Assembly (NCBI RefSeq): GCF_021228295.1
Contig: NZ_JAJQPD010000003.1
Coordinates: forward strand, 124,001 to 188,000
DNA length: 64,000 nucleotides
From: Agromyces humatus
GTDB taxonomy: Bacteria; Actinomycetota; Actinomycetes; Actinomycetales; Microbacteriaceae
Direction of reading: 5' to 3'
Shown: piece by piece, positions 34,301-42,962 of the stretch
Layout: every line of letters starts with the position of its first letter
How positions within the stretch are numbered: position 1 is the first letter of the stretch
Made by a program: the position numbers and the translations under genes
The notes under the pieces: generated by a model
The model's input: the letters and a program-made list of their open reading frames with translations, nothing else
The model's database searches: none
Told to the model about the DNA's origin: nothing

Positions 34301-34868
34301 CCTCGAGCTCGCCGACAAGCAGTGCGGGATCGGCCGTGTGCATTCGTGCCGCCAACAGGCGCTCGCGGGCCACCGCACGCAACTCGGTGAGTCGCACGAT
34401 CTCTGGCTCGACCCACGACTCGGCCGCGTATTCGGAGTACGGCGGCCCCCGCCAGAGCCGCAGCGCGTCGTCCAGGGTGCGGGCCGCGTCGGCCGGCGCC
34501 TGCGTGGCAGCGGAGGCGACCGCCGCTTCGAAGGCCCACGCATCGACGCCCTCCGGATCCAGCCGAAGCAGGTACCCGGCACCGCTGCTCGCGATCACGC
34601 CGTCGCGCCGACGCGCACCCGCCTCGGGCTGCAGCCGACGCCGGAGATGGCTGACGTAGGCCTGGATCGCCCCGGTGGAGTTCTCGGGCGCGGCTTCGCC
34701 CCAGACGCAGTCGGCGAGGCGATCGACCGGGACGACCTGATCGCGCAGCACGATGAGCGCGGCCAGCACGGCACGTTGACGACGCCCGCCGAGGTCGATG
34801 ACCGCACCCTCTTGGGTGGCTGTCAGCTCGCCGAACACACGCAGACGAAGCCTCGTGTCGCCGTCCAC
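31368..34868 (-). CDS. SARP/BTAD-AAA-TPR transcriptional regulator
   Basis: A 1166-residue regulator of the AfsR/SARP class. Residues 1-95 are an OmpR-type winged helix (LRLRVFGELTATQ, DRLADCVWGEAAPENSTGAI, YVSHLRRRLQ). Residues 100-250 are the bacterial transcriptional activation domain (WRGPPYSEYA, LVEDLRE-like VADDPLREERWRLLVLALYR). An AAA_16 ATPase starts near residue 290 with Walker A IEGPAGIGKSRLLAEA and LMICIDDVQWCD as Walker B. The rest is a long helical TPR-like repeat region. No C-terminal LuxR helix-turn-helix is present. Such proteins activate neighbouring genes, usually secondary metabolism. Start GTG 34868 follows GGGAATGAG. It heads an operon with the two FAD oxidases. Confidence 0.9.
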   Translation of the reverse strand: MDGDTRLRLRVFGELTATQEGAVIDLGGRRQRAVLAALIVLRDQVVPVDRLADCVWGEAAPENSTGAIQAYVSHLRRRLQPEAGARRRDGVIASSGAGYLLRLDPEGVDAWAFEAAVASAATQAPADAARTLDDALRLWRGPPYSEYAAESWVEPEIVRLTELRAVARERLLAARMHTADPALLVGELEALVADDPLREERWRLLVLALYRSQRQADAFTALRRARETLAEELGVDPGSALRSLESAVLAQSPALDLPAAPASAPSPASAPWSPSPDLAPARHPVFADLVDRVAESAILQRAIDGLIEGTPGCVLIEGPAGIGKSRLLAEASRLAEGGGVRVVSARGSPLEQAFAFGVVRQLFERCATGPAAHEAFDGAAAGAAAVFADPAAEAPVQQGSFAILHALYRLTINLSSQARLMICIDDVQWCDTASLRFLAYLVRRLAGSSVLIALTRRTGEQESDDALIDEVATDASATVLRPAPLSVHATGVLVRERLGEGAESFVDACHRMTSGNPLLLRQLLRALEDQGVAPDVSHVDTVRAVGSRAVSALVTLRLRRMPTEVTAAARGVAVLGADAGLPTVAELVELPEQQVAGALDGLSRSEILTDGHHPRFVHPLIRDAVYDDMPAAERALLHERAAGMLRRQGAAAEQVAVHLMAAPLRGDAHTVELLRAAARTATSRGAPESAVLLLRRALEEPPVGDALTAVLVELGMAETLVDGPAGVGHLSEAFVRLDDDRERARLAMAIARIHVFVSPPGVATEFAAAAAAALPAGLDDERQGLLALRRITAFMHGLPDIGYRAGPEPEISGDGEGARMLAAVLGYERLRDGVDRERAVELCRFALAGDRLLEVDNGLLWVVAAAVLLLADEDVGDFWDRAMARAHASGGLFTTLSVNLWRGFMQWRYGRLDDALQSLADAAEQQRMWGISDVTATYAAAFTLGVQLDRGDLAAASAGLEAARELPWVGEGGRLLHEGAARLLIEQGRPAAALDELSAPVGAAMVFNPAWAPWRGLKARALAELGQVDEAVALMDDEVAILRRWGADSSLGSSLRLRGELRGSDGAPDLHEAVGLLVGSPCVLESARAQLSLGSSPQVGDADALPMLEAALVDARACGARSVAERAAAACSRRGSGASRTAPGSSQAQDVDVRLEIPDREEADGR

Positions 34869-34989
34869 CTCATTCCCGTCTCGCTAGGTCGAGGATAACG
34901 ACGTCGACACGGCAGCGATAGCTCCCGAGCAGGGGGTCCGCGAGCGAATGACCCGAGGCCGCCCGATCGACCCTCCGCGCACTTGCGGA

Positions 34990-35006
34990 ATACTGGTGGG
35001 GGGTAT
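34990..35006. promoter_or_regulatory. CsoR-like operator box 1
   Basis: ATACTGGTGGGGGGTAT. Its reverse complement matches box 2 at 14 of 17 bases. G/C tracts flanked by ATAC/GTAT resemble copper-repressor CsoR sites. Confidence 0.6.
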
Positions 35007-35028
35007 ACGGTCTTCCTATTCGATTCAG

Positions 35029-35045
35029 ATACCCCCCAGAGGTAT
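35029..35045. promoter_or_regulatory. CsoR-like operator box 2
   Basis: ATACCCCCCAGAGGTAT, 21 bp before the CopZ-like start codon. With box 1 in inverted orientation it brackets about 22 bp that should contain the copper-operon promoter. Confidence 0.62.
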
Positions 35046-35066
35046 TTGAGGAACTGGAGAGAAGCG

Positions 35067-35276
35067 ATGGCAACGTCGGAGTTCACGGTGACCGGAATGA
35101 CGTGCGGACACTGCGAGATGTCGGTCCGAGAAGAAGTCGGGCAGCTCGGCGGAGTATCGGCGATCGACGTGTCGGCGGCGAACGGGCGCCTGGTGGTCTC
35201 GGCGACCAGTCCGATCGACGACGCTGCGGTGATCGCCGCCGTCGAGGAGGCCGGCTACCGGGCCGAGCGGGTCTGA
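35067..35276 (+). CDS. copZ: CopZ-like heavy-metal-associated domain copper chaperone
   Basis: A 69-residue single HMA domain. VTGMTCGHCEMSVREEVGQL is the metal-binding loop and first helix (M-T-C-x2-C), and VIAAVEEAGYRAERV is the usual C-terminal helix. It would carry Cu(I) in the cytoplasm to the CopA ATPase. ATG 35067 follows a purine-rich ribosome site and places the protein at normal CopZ length; the in-frame extension to 34983 runs through the operator boxes and is rejected. The next gene starts 1 nt after its stop. Confidence 0.92.
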   Translation: MATSEFTVTGMTCGHCEMSVREEVGQLGGVSAIDVSAANGRLVVSATSPIDDAAVIAAVEEAGYRAERV

Positions 35277-35277
35277 G

Positions 35278-36243
35278 ATGCGAACCCCCCTTCGGCTCGG
35301 GCTCTTCGCCGCGGCACTCCTGGGCGTGTTCGCCGCCGCCGTCGGCGGCGGGCGCCTGCTCGTTCCGTCGTCGGCGGCCGACGGCTGGCGTGACGAGAAG
35401 CCCGCGCACGGGACATCCGGCCACGAAGCCGAGGGCACGGATGCCGCGTCTGCGCCTTCGCCCGTCAGCGGAGTGGTCTCCAGCGAACGGGGGTACACGC
35501 TGCAGGATGTCTCGGCACCGACGATCGCCGGCGAGGCGGGCGTGCTCGCCTTCACGCTGACGGGGCCCGACGGTGCGGCGGTCACCGAGTACGCGACCGA
35601 GCACGAGAAGGACCTGCACCTGATCGTCGTGCGCACCGACGGCGCGGAGTTCCGTCACGTGCATCCCATCCTCGCCGAGGACGGCACGTGGTCGATCCCG
35701 TGGACGTGGGGCTCCGCCGGCGGCTATCGGCTCTTCGCGGACTTCGTGCCGCGAGCGCTCGGCGAGGGACTCACCTTGACCACGTCGTTGCAGGTCGAGG
35801 GAGACGTCACCTCATCGGGCGCGCCGCCCGTCGCCACGGTCGTCTCGGCTGGACCGTACGAGGTCTCGATCGATGGCGACGTCGTCGCGGGCACCGCTTC
35901 CGAGCTGACGTTCTCGATCACCCGCGACGGCGCGCCCGTCGTGCTCGAACCGTACCTCGGCGCGAACGGACACCTCGTGGCCCTGCGCAAGGGCGACCTC
36001 GCGTACCTGCATGTGCACCCCGAGCACGGCGAAGAGACGGATGCCTCGACGGTGTCGTTCGCCGCGCAGGTGCCGAGCGTCGGCGAGTACCTGCTGTACC
36101 TCGACGTGAAGATCGACCGACAGGTGCACACGGCGGCGTTCACCGTCACGGCGGGCGAGGCGACCTCGTCGGCCGACGACTCAGGACCGCCGCACACCGA
36201 CACCGGCACCGGCACGCACACCGGCACCGAGCAAGGACACTGA
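35278..36243 (+). CDS. Secreted/membrane-anchored His-rich protein of the copper operon
   Basis: A 321-residue protein with an N-terminal hydrophobic signal ([19 protein letters not shown]) and an extracellular remainder. Two similar beta-sandwich-like halves each contain an H-x-H-P motif: [12 protein letters not shown] near residue 125 and [11 protein letters not shown] near residue 243. The C-terminal tail is Thr/Gly/His-rich ([15 protein letters not shown]). It lies between the copper chaperone and CopA with 1- and 4-nt gaps, so an extracytoplasmic copper-binding role is inferred. I do not recognise a characterised family. Confidence 0.8.
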   Translation: MRTPLRLGLFAAALLGVFAAAVGGGRLLVPSSAADGWRDEKPAHGTSGHEAEGTDAASAPSPVSGVVSSERGYTLQDVSAPTIAGEAGVLAFTLTGPDGAAVTEYATEHEKDLHLIVVRTDGAEFRHVHPILAEDGTWSIPWTWGSAGGYRLFADFVPRALGEGLTLTTSLQVEGDVTSSGAPPVATVVSAGPYEVSIDGDVVAGTASELTFSITRDGAPVVLEPYLGANGHLVALRKGDLAYLHVHPEHGEETDASTVSFAAQVPSVGEYLLYLDVKIDRQVHTAAFTVTAGEATSSADDSGPPHTDTGTGTHTGTEQGH

Positions 36244-36247
36244 ACCC

Positions 36248-38503
36248 ATGCCCGCAGCGACGACGACCCAGCGGGTCGAGCTCGAGATCGGCGGCATGAC
36301 CTGCGCGTCGTGCGCGATGCGTATCGAGAAGAAGCTGAACCGGCTCGACGGCGTCAGCGCAACGGTGAACTACGCCACCGAGCACGCCCGCGTCGAAGCG
36401 CCCGCGGGCTACGACACCGCTGACCTGATCGCCGAGGTCGAGAAGGCCGGGTACACGGCCGTGCTCCCAGCGCCTCCCTCCGAGCCGGCGCACGCCGCTT
36501 CGGGCGATCGGCGCGATGACGAACTCCGGTCGCTGCGGAACCGGCTGGTCGGAAGCGTGGTGCTCGCCGTTCCGGTGATCGCCATGTCGATGATCCCCGC
36601 CCTGCAGTTCACGTACTGGCAGTGGCTCAGCTTCGCGCTCGCCGCTCCCGTCGTGCTGTGGGCGGCGTGGCCGTTCCACCGGGCGGCCCTGATGAACCTG
36701 CGACACGGTGCCGCGACGATGGACACGCTCATCTCGGTCGGCACCATCGCAGCGCTGCTGTGGTCGTCCTGGGCGCTGTTCTTCGGCACCGCCGGCACGC
36801 CGGGCATGACGCATCCGTTCGAGTTGACCATCGCTCCCACCGACGGAGCGGCGAACATCTACCTCGAGGTCGCTGCCGGCGTGACGATGTTCGTCCTCGC
36901 CGGGCGCTACTTCGAGAAGCGCTCCAAGCGACGGGCCGGCGCGGCCCTGCGAGCACTGCTCGAACTCGGCGCGAAGGATGTCGCCGTGCGCCGCGGCGGC
37001 GCCGAGGTGCGGATCCCGGTCGAGCAACTCGCCGTGGGCGACGAGTTCGTCGTGCGGCCCGGGGAGAAGGTCGCGACCGACGGCGTCGTCGTCGACGGTC
37101 GCAGCGCCGTCGATGCGTCGCTGCTGACGGGAGAGTCCGTTCCGGTGGAAGTCGCCGCAGGCGACACGGTCAGCGGCGCGACCGTGAACGCGGGCGGGCT
37201 GCTCGTGGTGCGAGCCACTCGCGTCGGATCCGACACGCAGCTGGCGCAGATGGCTCGACTGGTCGAAGACGCGCAGTCGGGCAAGGCCGAGGTGCAGCGA
37301 CTCGCCGACCGGGTCGCGGGGGTGTTCGTGCCGATCGTGATCGCGATCGCCGTCGCCACGCTCGGGGCATGGCTGGGCGCGGGCTTCCCGGCCGAGGCCG
37401 CATTCACGGCCGCCGTCGCCGTGCTGATCATCGCGTGCCCGTGCGCGCTCGGCCTCGCCACGCCGACCGCCCTGCTCGTCGGCACGGGTCGCGGCGCGCA
37501 GCTCGGCATCCTCATCAAGGGCCCCGAAGTGCTCGAGCAGACGCGTCGGGTCGACACGATCGTGCTCGACAAGACCGGCACGGTCACGACCGGCAGCATG
37601 ACGCTCACCGACGTGCACACCGCCGACGGCGTCGACGAGGACGACGTGCTCCGCTACGCGGGTGCCGTGGAAGCGGCATCCGAACACCCGATCGCACGAG
37701 CGATCAGCGTCGGCGCTGCCGAACGCACCGGCGCGCTCTCCGACGTCGAATCGTTCGCCGCCCTCGAAGGTCGCGGGGTGCAGGGCGTCGTCGACGGCCA
37801 CCTCGTCGTGGTCGGCCGCGGCCTCCTCCTGCAGGACTGGTCGATCGAACTGCCCGACGAACTCGCCGAGGCCGTGCGCACCGCAGAACGCGCCGGCAGC
37901 ACCGCCGTGCTCGTCGCCTGGGACGGCGCCGCACGAGGTGTGCTCACCGTCGCCGATCGCATCAAGGCCACGAGCGCCGAGGCGATCGACGAGTTCCGGC
38001 GACTCGGCCTGAAGCCCGTGCTCCTGACCGGGGACAACGCCGCCGTCGCACGAGACGTCGCCGCCCAGGTCGGCATCGACGACGTGATCGCCGAGGTGCT
38101 GCCGAAGGACAAGGTCGACGTCATCACCCGCCTGCAGGCGGAGGGCAAGGTCGTCGCGATGGTCGGCGACGGCGTAAACGATGCCGCAGCACTCGCCCAG
38201 GCAGACCTCGGTCTCGCGATGGGCACGGGAACCGATGTCGCGATCGAGGCCGCCGACCTCACCCTGGTGCGCGGCGACCTGCGTGCCGCGGCCGATGCGA
38301 TCCGCCTCTCACGGCGCACGCTCGGCACCATCAAGGGCAACCTGTTCTGGGCGTTCGCCTACAACGTCGCCGCCATCCCGCTCGCCGCGCTCGGCCTGCT
38401 GAACCCGATGCTCGCGGGTGCCGCGATGGCGTTCTCGAGCGTCTTCGTCGTCACCAACAGCCTTCGGCTGCGGGGCTTCCGCTCCGGCGTCCGCGCCGGT
38501 TGA
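36248..38503 (+). CDS. copA: Copper-translocating P1B-type ATPase
   Basis: A 751-residue P-type ATPase exporting Cu(I). It has an N-terminal HMA domain ([17 protein letters not shown], residues 14-30), eight expected membrane spans, the actuator [10 protein letters not shown], the CPC motif [19 protein letters not shown] in span 6, the phosphorylation site [10 protein letters not shown], the SEHPIARA nucleotide-site motif and [10 protein letters not shown]. It is the last gene of the operon after the CsoR-like boxes. Length and motifs are complete. Its end lies 18 bp from a convergent SulP gene. Confidence 0.95.
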   Translation: MPAATTTQRVELEIGGMTCASCAMRIEKKLNRLDGVSATVNYATEHARVEAPAGYDTADLIAEVEKAGYTAVLPAPPSEPAHAASGDRRDDELRSLRNRLVGSVVLAVPVIAMSMIPALQFTYWQWLSFALAAPVVLWAAWPFHRAALMNLRHGAATMDTLISVGTIAALLWSSWALFFGTAGTPGMTHPFELTIAPTDGAANIYLEVAAGVTMFVLAGRYFEKRSKRRAGAALRALLELGAKDVAVRRGGAEVRIPVEQLAVGDEFVVRPGEKVATDGVVVDGRSAVDASLLTGESVPVEVAAGDTVSGATVNAGGLLVVRATRVGSDTQLAQMARLVEDAQSGKAEVQRLADRVAGVFVPIVIAIAVATLGAWLGAGFPAEAAFTAAVAVLIIACPCALGLATPTALLVGTGRGAQLGILIKGPEVLEQTRRVDTIVLDKTGTVTTGSMTLTDVHTADGVDEDDVLRYAGAVEAASEHPIARAISVGAAERTGALSDVESFAALEGRGVQGVVDGHLVVVGRGLLLQDWSIELPDELAEAVRTAERAGSTAVLVAWDGAARGVLTVADRIKATSAEAIDEFRRLGLKPVLLTGDNAAVARDVAAQVGIDDVIAEVLPKDKVDVITRLQAEGKVVAMVGDGVNDAAALAQADLGLAMGTGTDVAIEAADLTLVRGDLRAAADAIRLSRRTLGTIKGNLFWAFAYNVAAIPLAALGLLNPMLAGAAMAFSSVFVVTNSLRLRGFRSGVRAG

Positions 38504-38521
38504 TCCCACGCTGCACGTGCG

Positions 38522-40276
38522 TCACCGTTCGCCGCCGACGTCGTCGCCGTCGTCGTCGTCCCACTTCGTTCCGTCGAGGTCACCGCGAAGGGTGCCGGTG
38601 ACGTCGTCGACGGCGGCGCCGACGGTGGGCGCGAAGCGTTCGGGAGGGAACCGGTCGCGCAGCCCGTACTCGCGGAGCACGTCGACCACCGGGTCCTTCA
38701 TCTCGGCGATCACGAGACGGATGCCGCGTGAGGCGAGGTAGTCGTCGAGTTCGACCAGCTCGTCGATGGCCGTCGTGTCGATGTCGGTGATCGGTTCGGC
38801 CGCGAGGATCACGGTGCGGATGCCGGGACCCGCGTCCTTCACCCGTGAACGCACGAAGGCGTCGAAGAGGTCACCGTTCGCGAAGAAGAGCGGCGCGTCG
38901 AAGCGCACGATGACGACACCGGGGATCCGCTCTCCCTCGGGGTACCGCGAGAGGTCGTGGTAGCCGCGCAACCCCTCGACCCGCCCGAGCTCGGCCCGGT
39001 ACGGGCGCCAGGAGCGGATCACGAACGCGAGCAGCGACAACCCGATCGCGACGCCGATGCCCTCGAGCACACCGAAGACGAGCACGCCGAGGAATGCGGA
39101 TGCCGAGAGCAGGGCATCGACCCGGTCCATCCGCACCAGCCGGATGAAGCCCTTCACGTCGATCAGCCGCGATGCCGCGACGATCACGACCGCGGCGAGG
39201 GCCGCGGCCGGCAGGTGCGCCGTCAGACCGGGGACGAGGAGCATGAATGCGATGAGGAGCACCGCGCCGACGACACCGGTGAACTGCGTCTTCGCACCGG
39301 CCTGCTCGGCGACGGGCGTGCGCGACGACGACCCGCACATCGGGAAGCCGCTGAGGAACCCGGTCGCGATGTTCGAGACACCGAGCGCGGCCATCTCCTT
39401 GCTGCCGTCGACGGTCTCGCCGCGGCGTGCGGCGAAGGTGCGTGAGAGCACCGCCGTGTCGGCGAACGCGATGAGGGCGATGCCGAGTGCGGGCAGCGCG
39501 AGATCCGCGACATCCGACCACTCGAGCCCGGCGAGCGCCGGTGTCGGGAGCCCTCCGGGCAGGGCGCCGACCACGGGCAGATCCTCGGCCAGTCCGAGGA
39601 TCCACACGAGGGCCGTCGCCACGACGACCGCCGCGAGCACGCCCGGCACGGGCGACTTCAGCCAGGTGAGTCCGAGGATGACGACGAGGCATCCGACGCC
39701 GAACGCGACCGCGAGCGGCTGGATCTCACCGCCCGCGATGCCCGCGAAGATGGCACCCACCTCGTCGAGCAATGAGTCGCCCTCGACCGAGAACCCCAGC
39801 AGCTTCGGCACCTGCGAGATGAGCACGATCAACGCGATCGCGTTGAGGTAGCCGACGCGGATCGGCTTCGACAGCAGGTCGGTCACGAAGCCCAGCCGCA
39901 GGACGCCCCCGGCCAGGAGCACGACTCCGACCATGATCGCGAGCAGCCCGGCGAGCGCGACGGCCCGCGACTCGTCACCGACCGCGAGCGGGAGGATCGC
40001 CGCCGCGATGATCGGTGCGAGTGCCGAGTCGGGACCGATCACGAGGATCTTCGACGGCCCGAACACCGCATAGACGAGCAGGGGCACGATCGTCGCGTAG
40101 AGGCCGGTCTCGGGCGGGAGGCCGGCAACCTCGGCGTAGCCCATGCCCGCCGGGATGAGCAGGGCCGTGAGCACGAGTCCGGCCCGCACGTCGGGCCAGA
40201 GCCAGGCGCGCTCGTAGGTGAGCGCCGTATCGACTCCGGGCGGCACCAGCCACCGGGGAATGCGCTTCGCGGTCAT
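38522..40276 (-). CDS. SulP-family inorganic anion transporter with STAS domain
   Basis: About 584 residues. The N-terminal two thirds are polytopic, with the SulP sulfate-transporter signature (LIPAGMGYAEVAGLPPETGLY, VFGPSKILVIGPDSALAPI). The C-terminal 130 residues form a cytoplasmic STAS domain (PGVVIVRFDAPLFFANGD, TIDTTAIDELVELDDYL in outline). Sulfate, bicarbonate or another anion may be carried; the sequence does not decide. ATG 40276 has a purine-rich site upstream; ATG 40300 would add eight residues. No carbonic anhydrase gene is adjacent. It is divergent from the DUF6325 gene. Confidence 0.92.
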   Translation of the reverse strand: MTAKRIPRWLVPPGVDTALTYERAWLWPDVRAGLVLTALLIPAGMGYAEVAGLPPETGLYATIVPLLVYAVFGPSKILVIGPDSALAPIIAAAILPLAVGDESRAVALAGLLAIMVGVVLLAGGVLRLGFVTDLLSKPIRVGYLNAIALIVLISQVPKLLGFSVEGDSLLDEVGAIFAGIAGGEIQPLAVAFGVGCLVVILGLTWLKSPVPGVLAAVVVATALVWILGLAEDLPVVGALPGGLPTPALAGLEWSDVADLALPALGIALIAFADTAVLSRTFAARRGETVDGSKEMAALGVSNIATGFLSGFPMCGSSSRTPVAEQAGAKTQFTGVVGAVLLIAFMLLVPGLTAHLPAAALAAVVIVAASRLIDVKGFIRLVRMDRVDALLSASAFLGVLVFGVLEGIGVAIGLSLLAFVIRSWRPYRAELGRVEGLRGYHDLSRYPEGERIPGVVIVRFDAPLFFANGDLFDAFVRSRVKDAGPGIRTVILAAEPITDIDTTAIDELVELDDYLASRGIRLVIAEMKDPVVDVLREYGLRDRFPPERFAPTVGAAVDDVTGTLRGDLDGTKWDDDDGDDVGGER

Positions 40277-40417
40277 CTCGGCCCCTCTGTCGACCATCAT
40301 GGCGGATCCGGCGCGGATCGGCGATGAGGCCGGAGACAGCTCCGAATCACGCGATCCGTGTGATGCGGACGGCAGGTGCAGGGAGGATCGTTCCGAGCAT
40401 CGAGGAGAGGAACCGAG

Positions 40418-40876
40418 ATGACCGAGCGCACGTTGGACGAGTTGGGGCCGGTGGACTTCCTGGTCATCGAGTTCCCGGCGGGGCAGGCGAATTTCACCGG
40501 CGAGATCGCCGATGAGCTCGTCAGACTCGTCGACGCGGGCACGATCAGGCTGATCGACCTCATCATCCTGACGAAGGACGCCGAGGGCGAGATCGATGCC
40601 ATGGAGCTCGAGGATCTCGGCGAGCTCGGGCCGCTGGTCGCGCTCGAGTCCGAACTCGCCGAGCTGCTCGCCGCAGAAGACGTCGTGAACCTCGCAGTGG
40701 CGATGGAGCCGGGCAGCGTCGCCGGCGTGCTCGTCTACGAGAACCTGTGGGCAGCCCCGTTCGCCTCGGCCGCGCGCCGGGCCGGAGGGCAGCTCATCGC
40801 CAACGGTCGAATCCCCATCCAGGCGATCATCGCCTCGCTCGAGGCCGACGCATCGCTCGACACGACAGGAGCCTGA
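40418..40876 (+). CDS. DUF6325 family protein
   Basis: A 152-residue cytoplasmic protein. The start ATG 40418 follows GAGGAGAGG. The sequence shows a ferredoxin-like alternation (VDFLVIEFPAGQANFTGEIADELVRLVDAGTIRLIDLII in outline), an acidic middle and a C-terminal VAGVLVYENLWAAPFASAARRAGGQ. These features match actinobacterial DUF6325 proteins, often found beside stress or ion-transport genes. The function is unknown. It is followed 2 nt later by a small repeat protein, so the two form an operon. Confidence 0.8.
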   Translation: MTERTLDELGPVDFLVIEFPAGQANFTGEIADELVRLVDAGTIRLIDLIILTKDAEGEIDAMELEDLGELGPLVALESELAELLAAEDVVNLAVAMEPGSVAGVLVYENLWAAPFASAARRAGGQLIANGRIPIQAIIASLEADASLDTTGA

Positions 40877-40878
40877 TC

Positions 40879-41094
40879 ATGCCACTCAGGGCAGCACGAG
40901 TCGGACGGGTCGGCGTCGTCGGCGCCCCCGTCGCCAGGGCCGCCGTCGTCGGGGCGGCGGTGACCGGCCCCGGCAGATCGCCGATCGCAACCGCCGCCGT
41001 CGTCGGCGCCGCCGTCACGCCCGGACCTGCGCCGATCGCGAAGGCGGCCGTCGTCGGCGCCGCCGTGACACCGGGTCGGCGACGCCGCATCTGA
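40879..41094 (+). CDS. Small Ala/Val/Gly repeat protein
   Basis: A 71-residue protein starting at ATG 40879 with GGAG upstream. The nine-residue sequence AAVVGAAVT occurs three times (residues 21-29, 39-47, 56-64), separated by Pro/Gly/basic linkers, and the ends are Arg-rich (RVGRVGVVG, GRRRRI). Small-residue spacing of the glycine-zipper kind suggests short packed or membrane-associated helices. Coupled to the DUF6325 gene. A longer open frame from 40747 runs inside that gene. The repeats and ribosome site argue that it is real; no function is known. Confidence 0.65.
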   Translation: MPLRAARVGRVGVVGAPVARAAVVGAAVTGPGRSPIATAAVVGAAVTPGPAPIAKAAVVGAAVTPGRRRRI

Positions 41095-41162
41095 TCGGGG
41101 CATCCGCCCGACGGTCGTAGACCGCCGCGACGGTCACCCGTCATCGCGACAACGCGCTCACC

Positions 41163-42287
41163 ATGCTCGCCGCAGATCAGCCACCGGCATCCCGCCCGAC
41201 CACACGCATCCGGTCGGGCGGGGTGAGCCCGCGCTCGTACGGCCTCCGCGTCGAGACCGAGGCGATCGTCGCCGGGCTCGCAGCGGCCGTGCTCTTCGGC
41301 CTCGTCGCGGCGGTCCTCTTCGCCGGGCAGGTCACCCCGCTCTGGGGCGGCCTGTCGGTCGGCGCCGTCGCGGCCCTCGGCGCACTGGTCGGGGGCACCG
41401 CCGCCGGCTATACCGGTTACTGGCGCTCGAGGTACCGGCCGGGACAGGAGTGGCGACTGCACATCGCGTCGTGGAAGTTCCTCGTCGACTCGACCACGGT
41501 CGCGCTCGTGCACGCGATCATCGCGGCGATCCTCGCGACGGCGGTCTTCGTGCTGCTGCAGCGCAGCTTCGAGGGCCTCGTGCTCGATGTCTACAGCAGC
41601 GCCATCGCGGTCGCGGTGAGCGCCGGTGCCGCCGCATACCTGATCTACCAGTCGGTCTCGGAGATCTCGACGCGCAAGATGTCGTCGATGCTGGTGGCGT
41701 TCATGGCGATCAGCGTGCTGACGAGCATCGCGACGGCGCAGGACCCGGCCTGGTGGGAGTACCACTTCAGCCAACTGGGCACAGCCGGCGACTTCTCGTC
41801 GTCGCTGTTCAACCTCGCGCTGATCGTCGCGGGATTCTTCGTGACGACGTTCGCACTGTACCTCGACCGCGATCTGACCGCGCTCGTCGAGCGGGGCGTG
41901 CTGGAGCATCCGACCGCCCCTCGCACCATCTCGGTGACATTCGTCGTCATGGGACTCATGCTCGCGGGCGTCGGCGTCTTCCCGCTGCACGTGAGTATGC
42001 CGCTGCACAACCTGTGCGCGTCGGGAATGGCCATCGCATTCTCGGTCATGGTGCTCGGGTCGCCGCACATCCTCGCCGGACTCCCCCGCCGGTTCTTCAT
42101 CTTCTGCATCGGCACCTTCGCAGTGCTGATCGGGGCGTTCCTGCTGTTCGAACCGGTCGGCTACTACAACCTCACCGCGTTCGAGCTGATCGCGTTCAGC
42201 ATCATCTTCGGGTGGATCTCGGTGTTCATCCGCTTCGTCAACGCGCTGGCGGCCCCCGGCAACCCCGACGTACCGCCCACCGTCTGA
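41163..42287 (+). CDS. Multi-pass membrane protein, DUF998-like
   Basis: A 374-residue protein with about ten hydrophobic segments. After a 30-residue basic N-terminus come paired spans (AIVAGLAAAVLFGLVAAVLF, WGGLSVGAVAALGALVGGT), then a region with YHFSQLGTAG, DRDL and FPLHVSMPLHNLCASGMA, which resembles the H-x3-S and H-x2-C/G pattern of DUF998 membrane proteins. No enzymatic motif was recognised. It begins 68 bp after the small repeat protein on the same strand and may be co-transcribed with it. Confidence 0.78.
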   Translation: MLAADQPPASRPTTRIRSGGVSPRSYGLRVETEAIVAGLAAAVLFGLVAAVLFAGQVTPLWGGLSVGAVAALGALVGGTAAGYTGYWRSRYRPGQEWRLHIASWKFLVDSTTVALVHAIIAAILATAVFVLLQRSFEGLVLDVYSSAIAVAVSAGAAAYLIYQSVSEISTRKMSSMLVAFMAISVLTSIATAQDPAWWEYHFSQLGTAGDFSSSLFNLALIVAGFFVTTFALYLDRDLTALVERGVLEHPTAPRTISVTFVVMGLMLAGVGVFPLHVSMPLHNLCASGMAIAFSVMVLGSPHILAGLPRRFFIFCIGTFAVLIGAFLLFEPVGYYNLTAFELIAFSIIFGWISVFIRFVNALAAPGNPDVPPTV

Positions 42288-42334
42288 CATCGGATGCCGC
42301 GACCCGCGGCGCCCGTGGGGTCGGTGCCGACCGG

Positions 42335-42340
42335 TAGCAT
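42335..42340 (+). promoter_or_regulatory. -10 box, leaderless type (YdeI gene)
   Basis: TAGCAT ends 6 nt before ATG 42347; no ribosome binding site is visible. Confidence 0.5.
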
Positions 42341-42346
42341 GCGTGG

Positions 42347-42928
42347 ATGGTCGATCGCGACGCCGCCGAACGTCTCCACGTCGAGTCACGCGCGCAGTGG
42401 CGCGCCTGGCTCGCCGACAATCATGCCGCGAGCCCCGGAGTCTGGCTCGTCGTGTGGAAGAACACCACGGGCCGGCCGCGCCCGACCTATGACGAGCAGG
42501 TGCTCGAGGCGCTCGCCTTCGGGTGGATCGACGGGCAGGCGAAGTCGGTCGACGACGAGCGCACGATGATGTGGTTCACGCGCCGCACGCCCAAGAGTCC
42601 GTGGTCGGCGTCGAACAAGCAACGCGTCGAACGACTCGAGGCCGACGGGCTCATGCACCCCGCGGGCACGGCTGCCATCGATGCCGCGAAGGCCAACGGC
42701 ATGTGGAACGTGTTCGACGACGCCGAGCGGCTCATCGAGCCCGCCGAGCTCGCGATCCTGCTCGACGTCGACCCGGCCGCGCGCGCGAACTGGAACGCCT
42801 ACCCGCCGTCGGTACGCCGCTCGGCGCTGTCGTGGGTCGCGCTCGCCGCCCGCGACGACACGAAGTCGCAGCGCATCGCGGCGATCGTGCGCGACGCGTC
42901 GGCGGGTCAGCGGCCCGGCCCTCGCTGA
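42347..42928 (+). CDS. YdeI/OmpD-associated family protein
   Basis: A 193-residue protein of the YdeI (DUF1801-related bacteriocin-protection) family. Family features are RAQWRAWLADNHAASPGVWLV at the N-terminus, YDEQVLEALAFGWIDGQAKSVDD, RRTPKSPWSASNKQRVERL and the C-terminal YPPSVRRSALSWVALA with a terminal basic tail. These proteins are cytoplasmic and of poorly defined stress function. The gene is monocistronic, with a convergent DUF2252 gene 34 bp downstream. Confidence 0.9.
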   Translation: MVDRDAAERLHVESRAQWRAWLADNHAASPGVWLVVWKNTTGRPRPTYDEQVLEALAFGWIDGQAKSVDDERTMMWFTRRTPKSPWSASNKQRVERLEADGLMHPAGTAAIDAAKANGMWNVFDDAERLIEPAELAILLDVDPAARANWNAYPPSVRRSALSWVALAARDDTKSQRIAAIVRDASAGQRPGPR

Positions 42929-42962
42929 CTCGAGAGCTCGGCGGGGTCCGGCCCTCGGCGGC

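Noticed and set aside
32607..34898. A 763-codon open frame on the plus strand
   Set aside because: It lies entirely opposite the SARP regulator gene, whose domains and motifs are clear. The plus-strand product is Arg/His-rich low-complexity sequence, as expected from the complement of high-GC coding DNA.
36146..37801. A 551-codon open frame on the minus strand
   Set aside because: Complement of the copA gene; no start context or family resemblance.
40879..41094. A CRISPR-like or DNA satellite repeat
   Set aside because: The DNA repetition follows from the protein repeat AAVVGAAVT with synonymous codon changes; there are no spacers of constant length. No CRISPR array was seen anywhere in the window.
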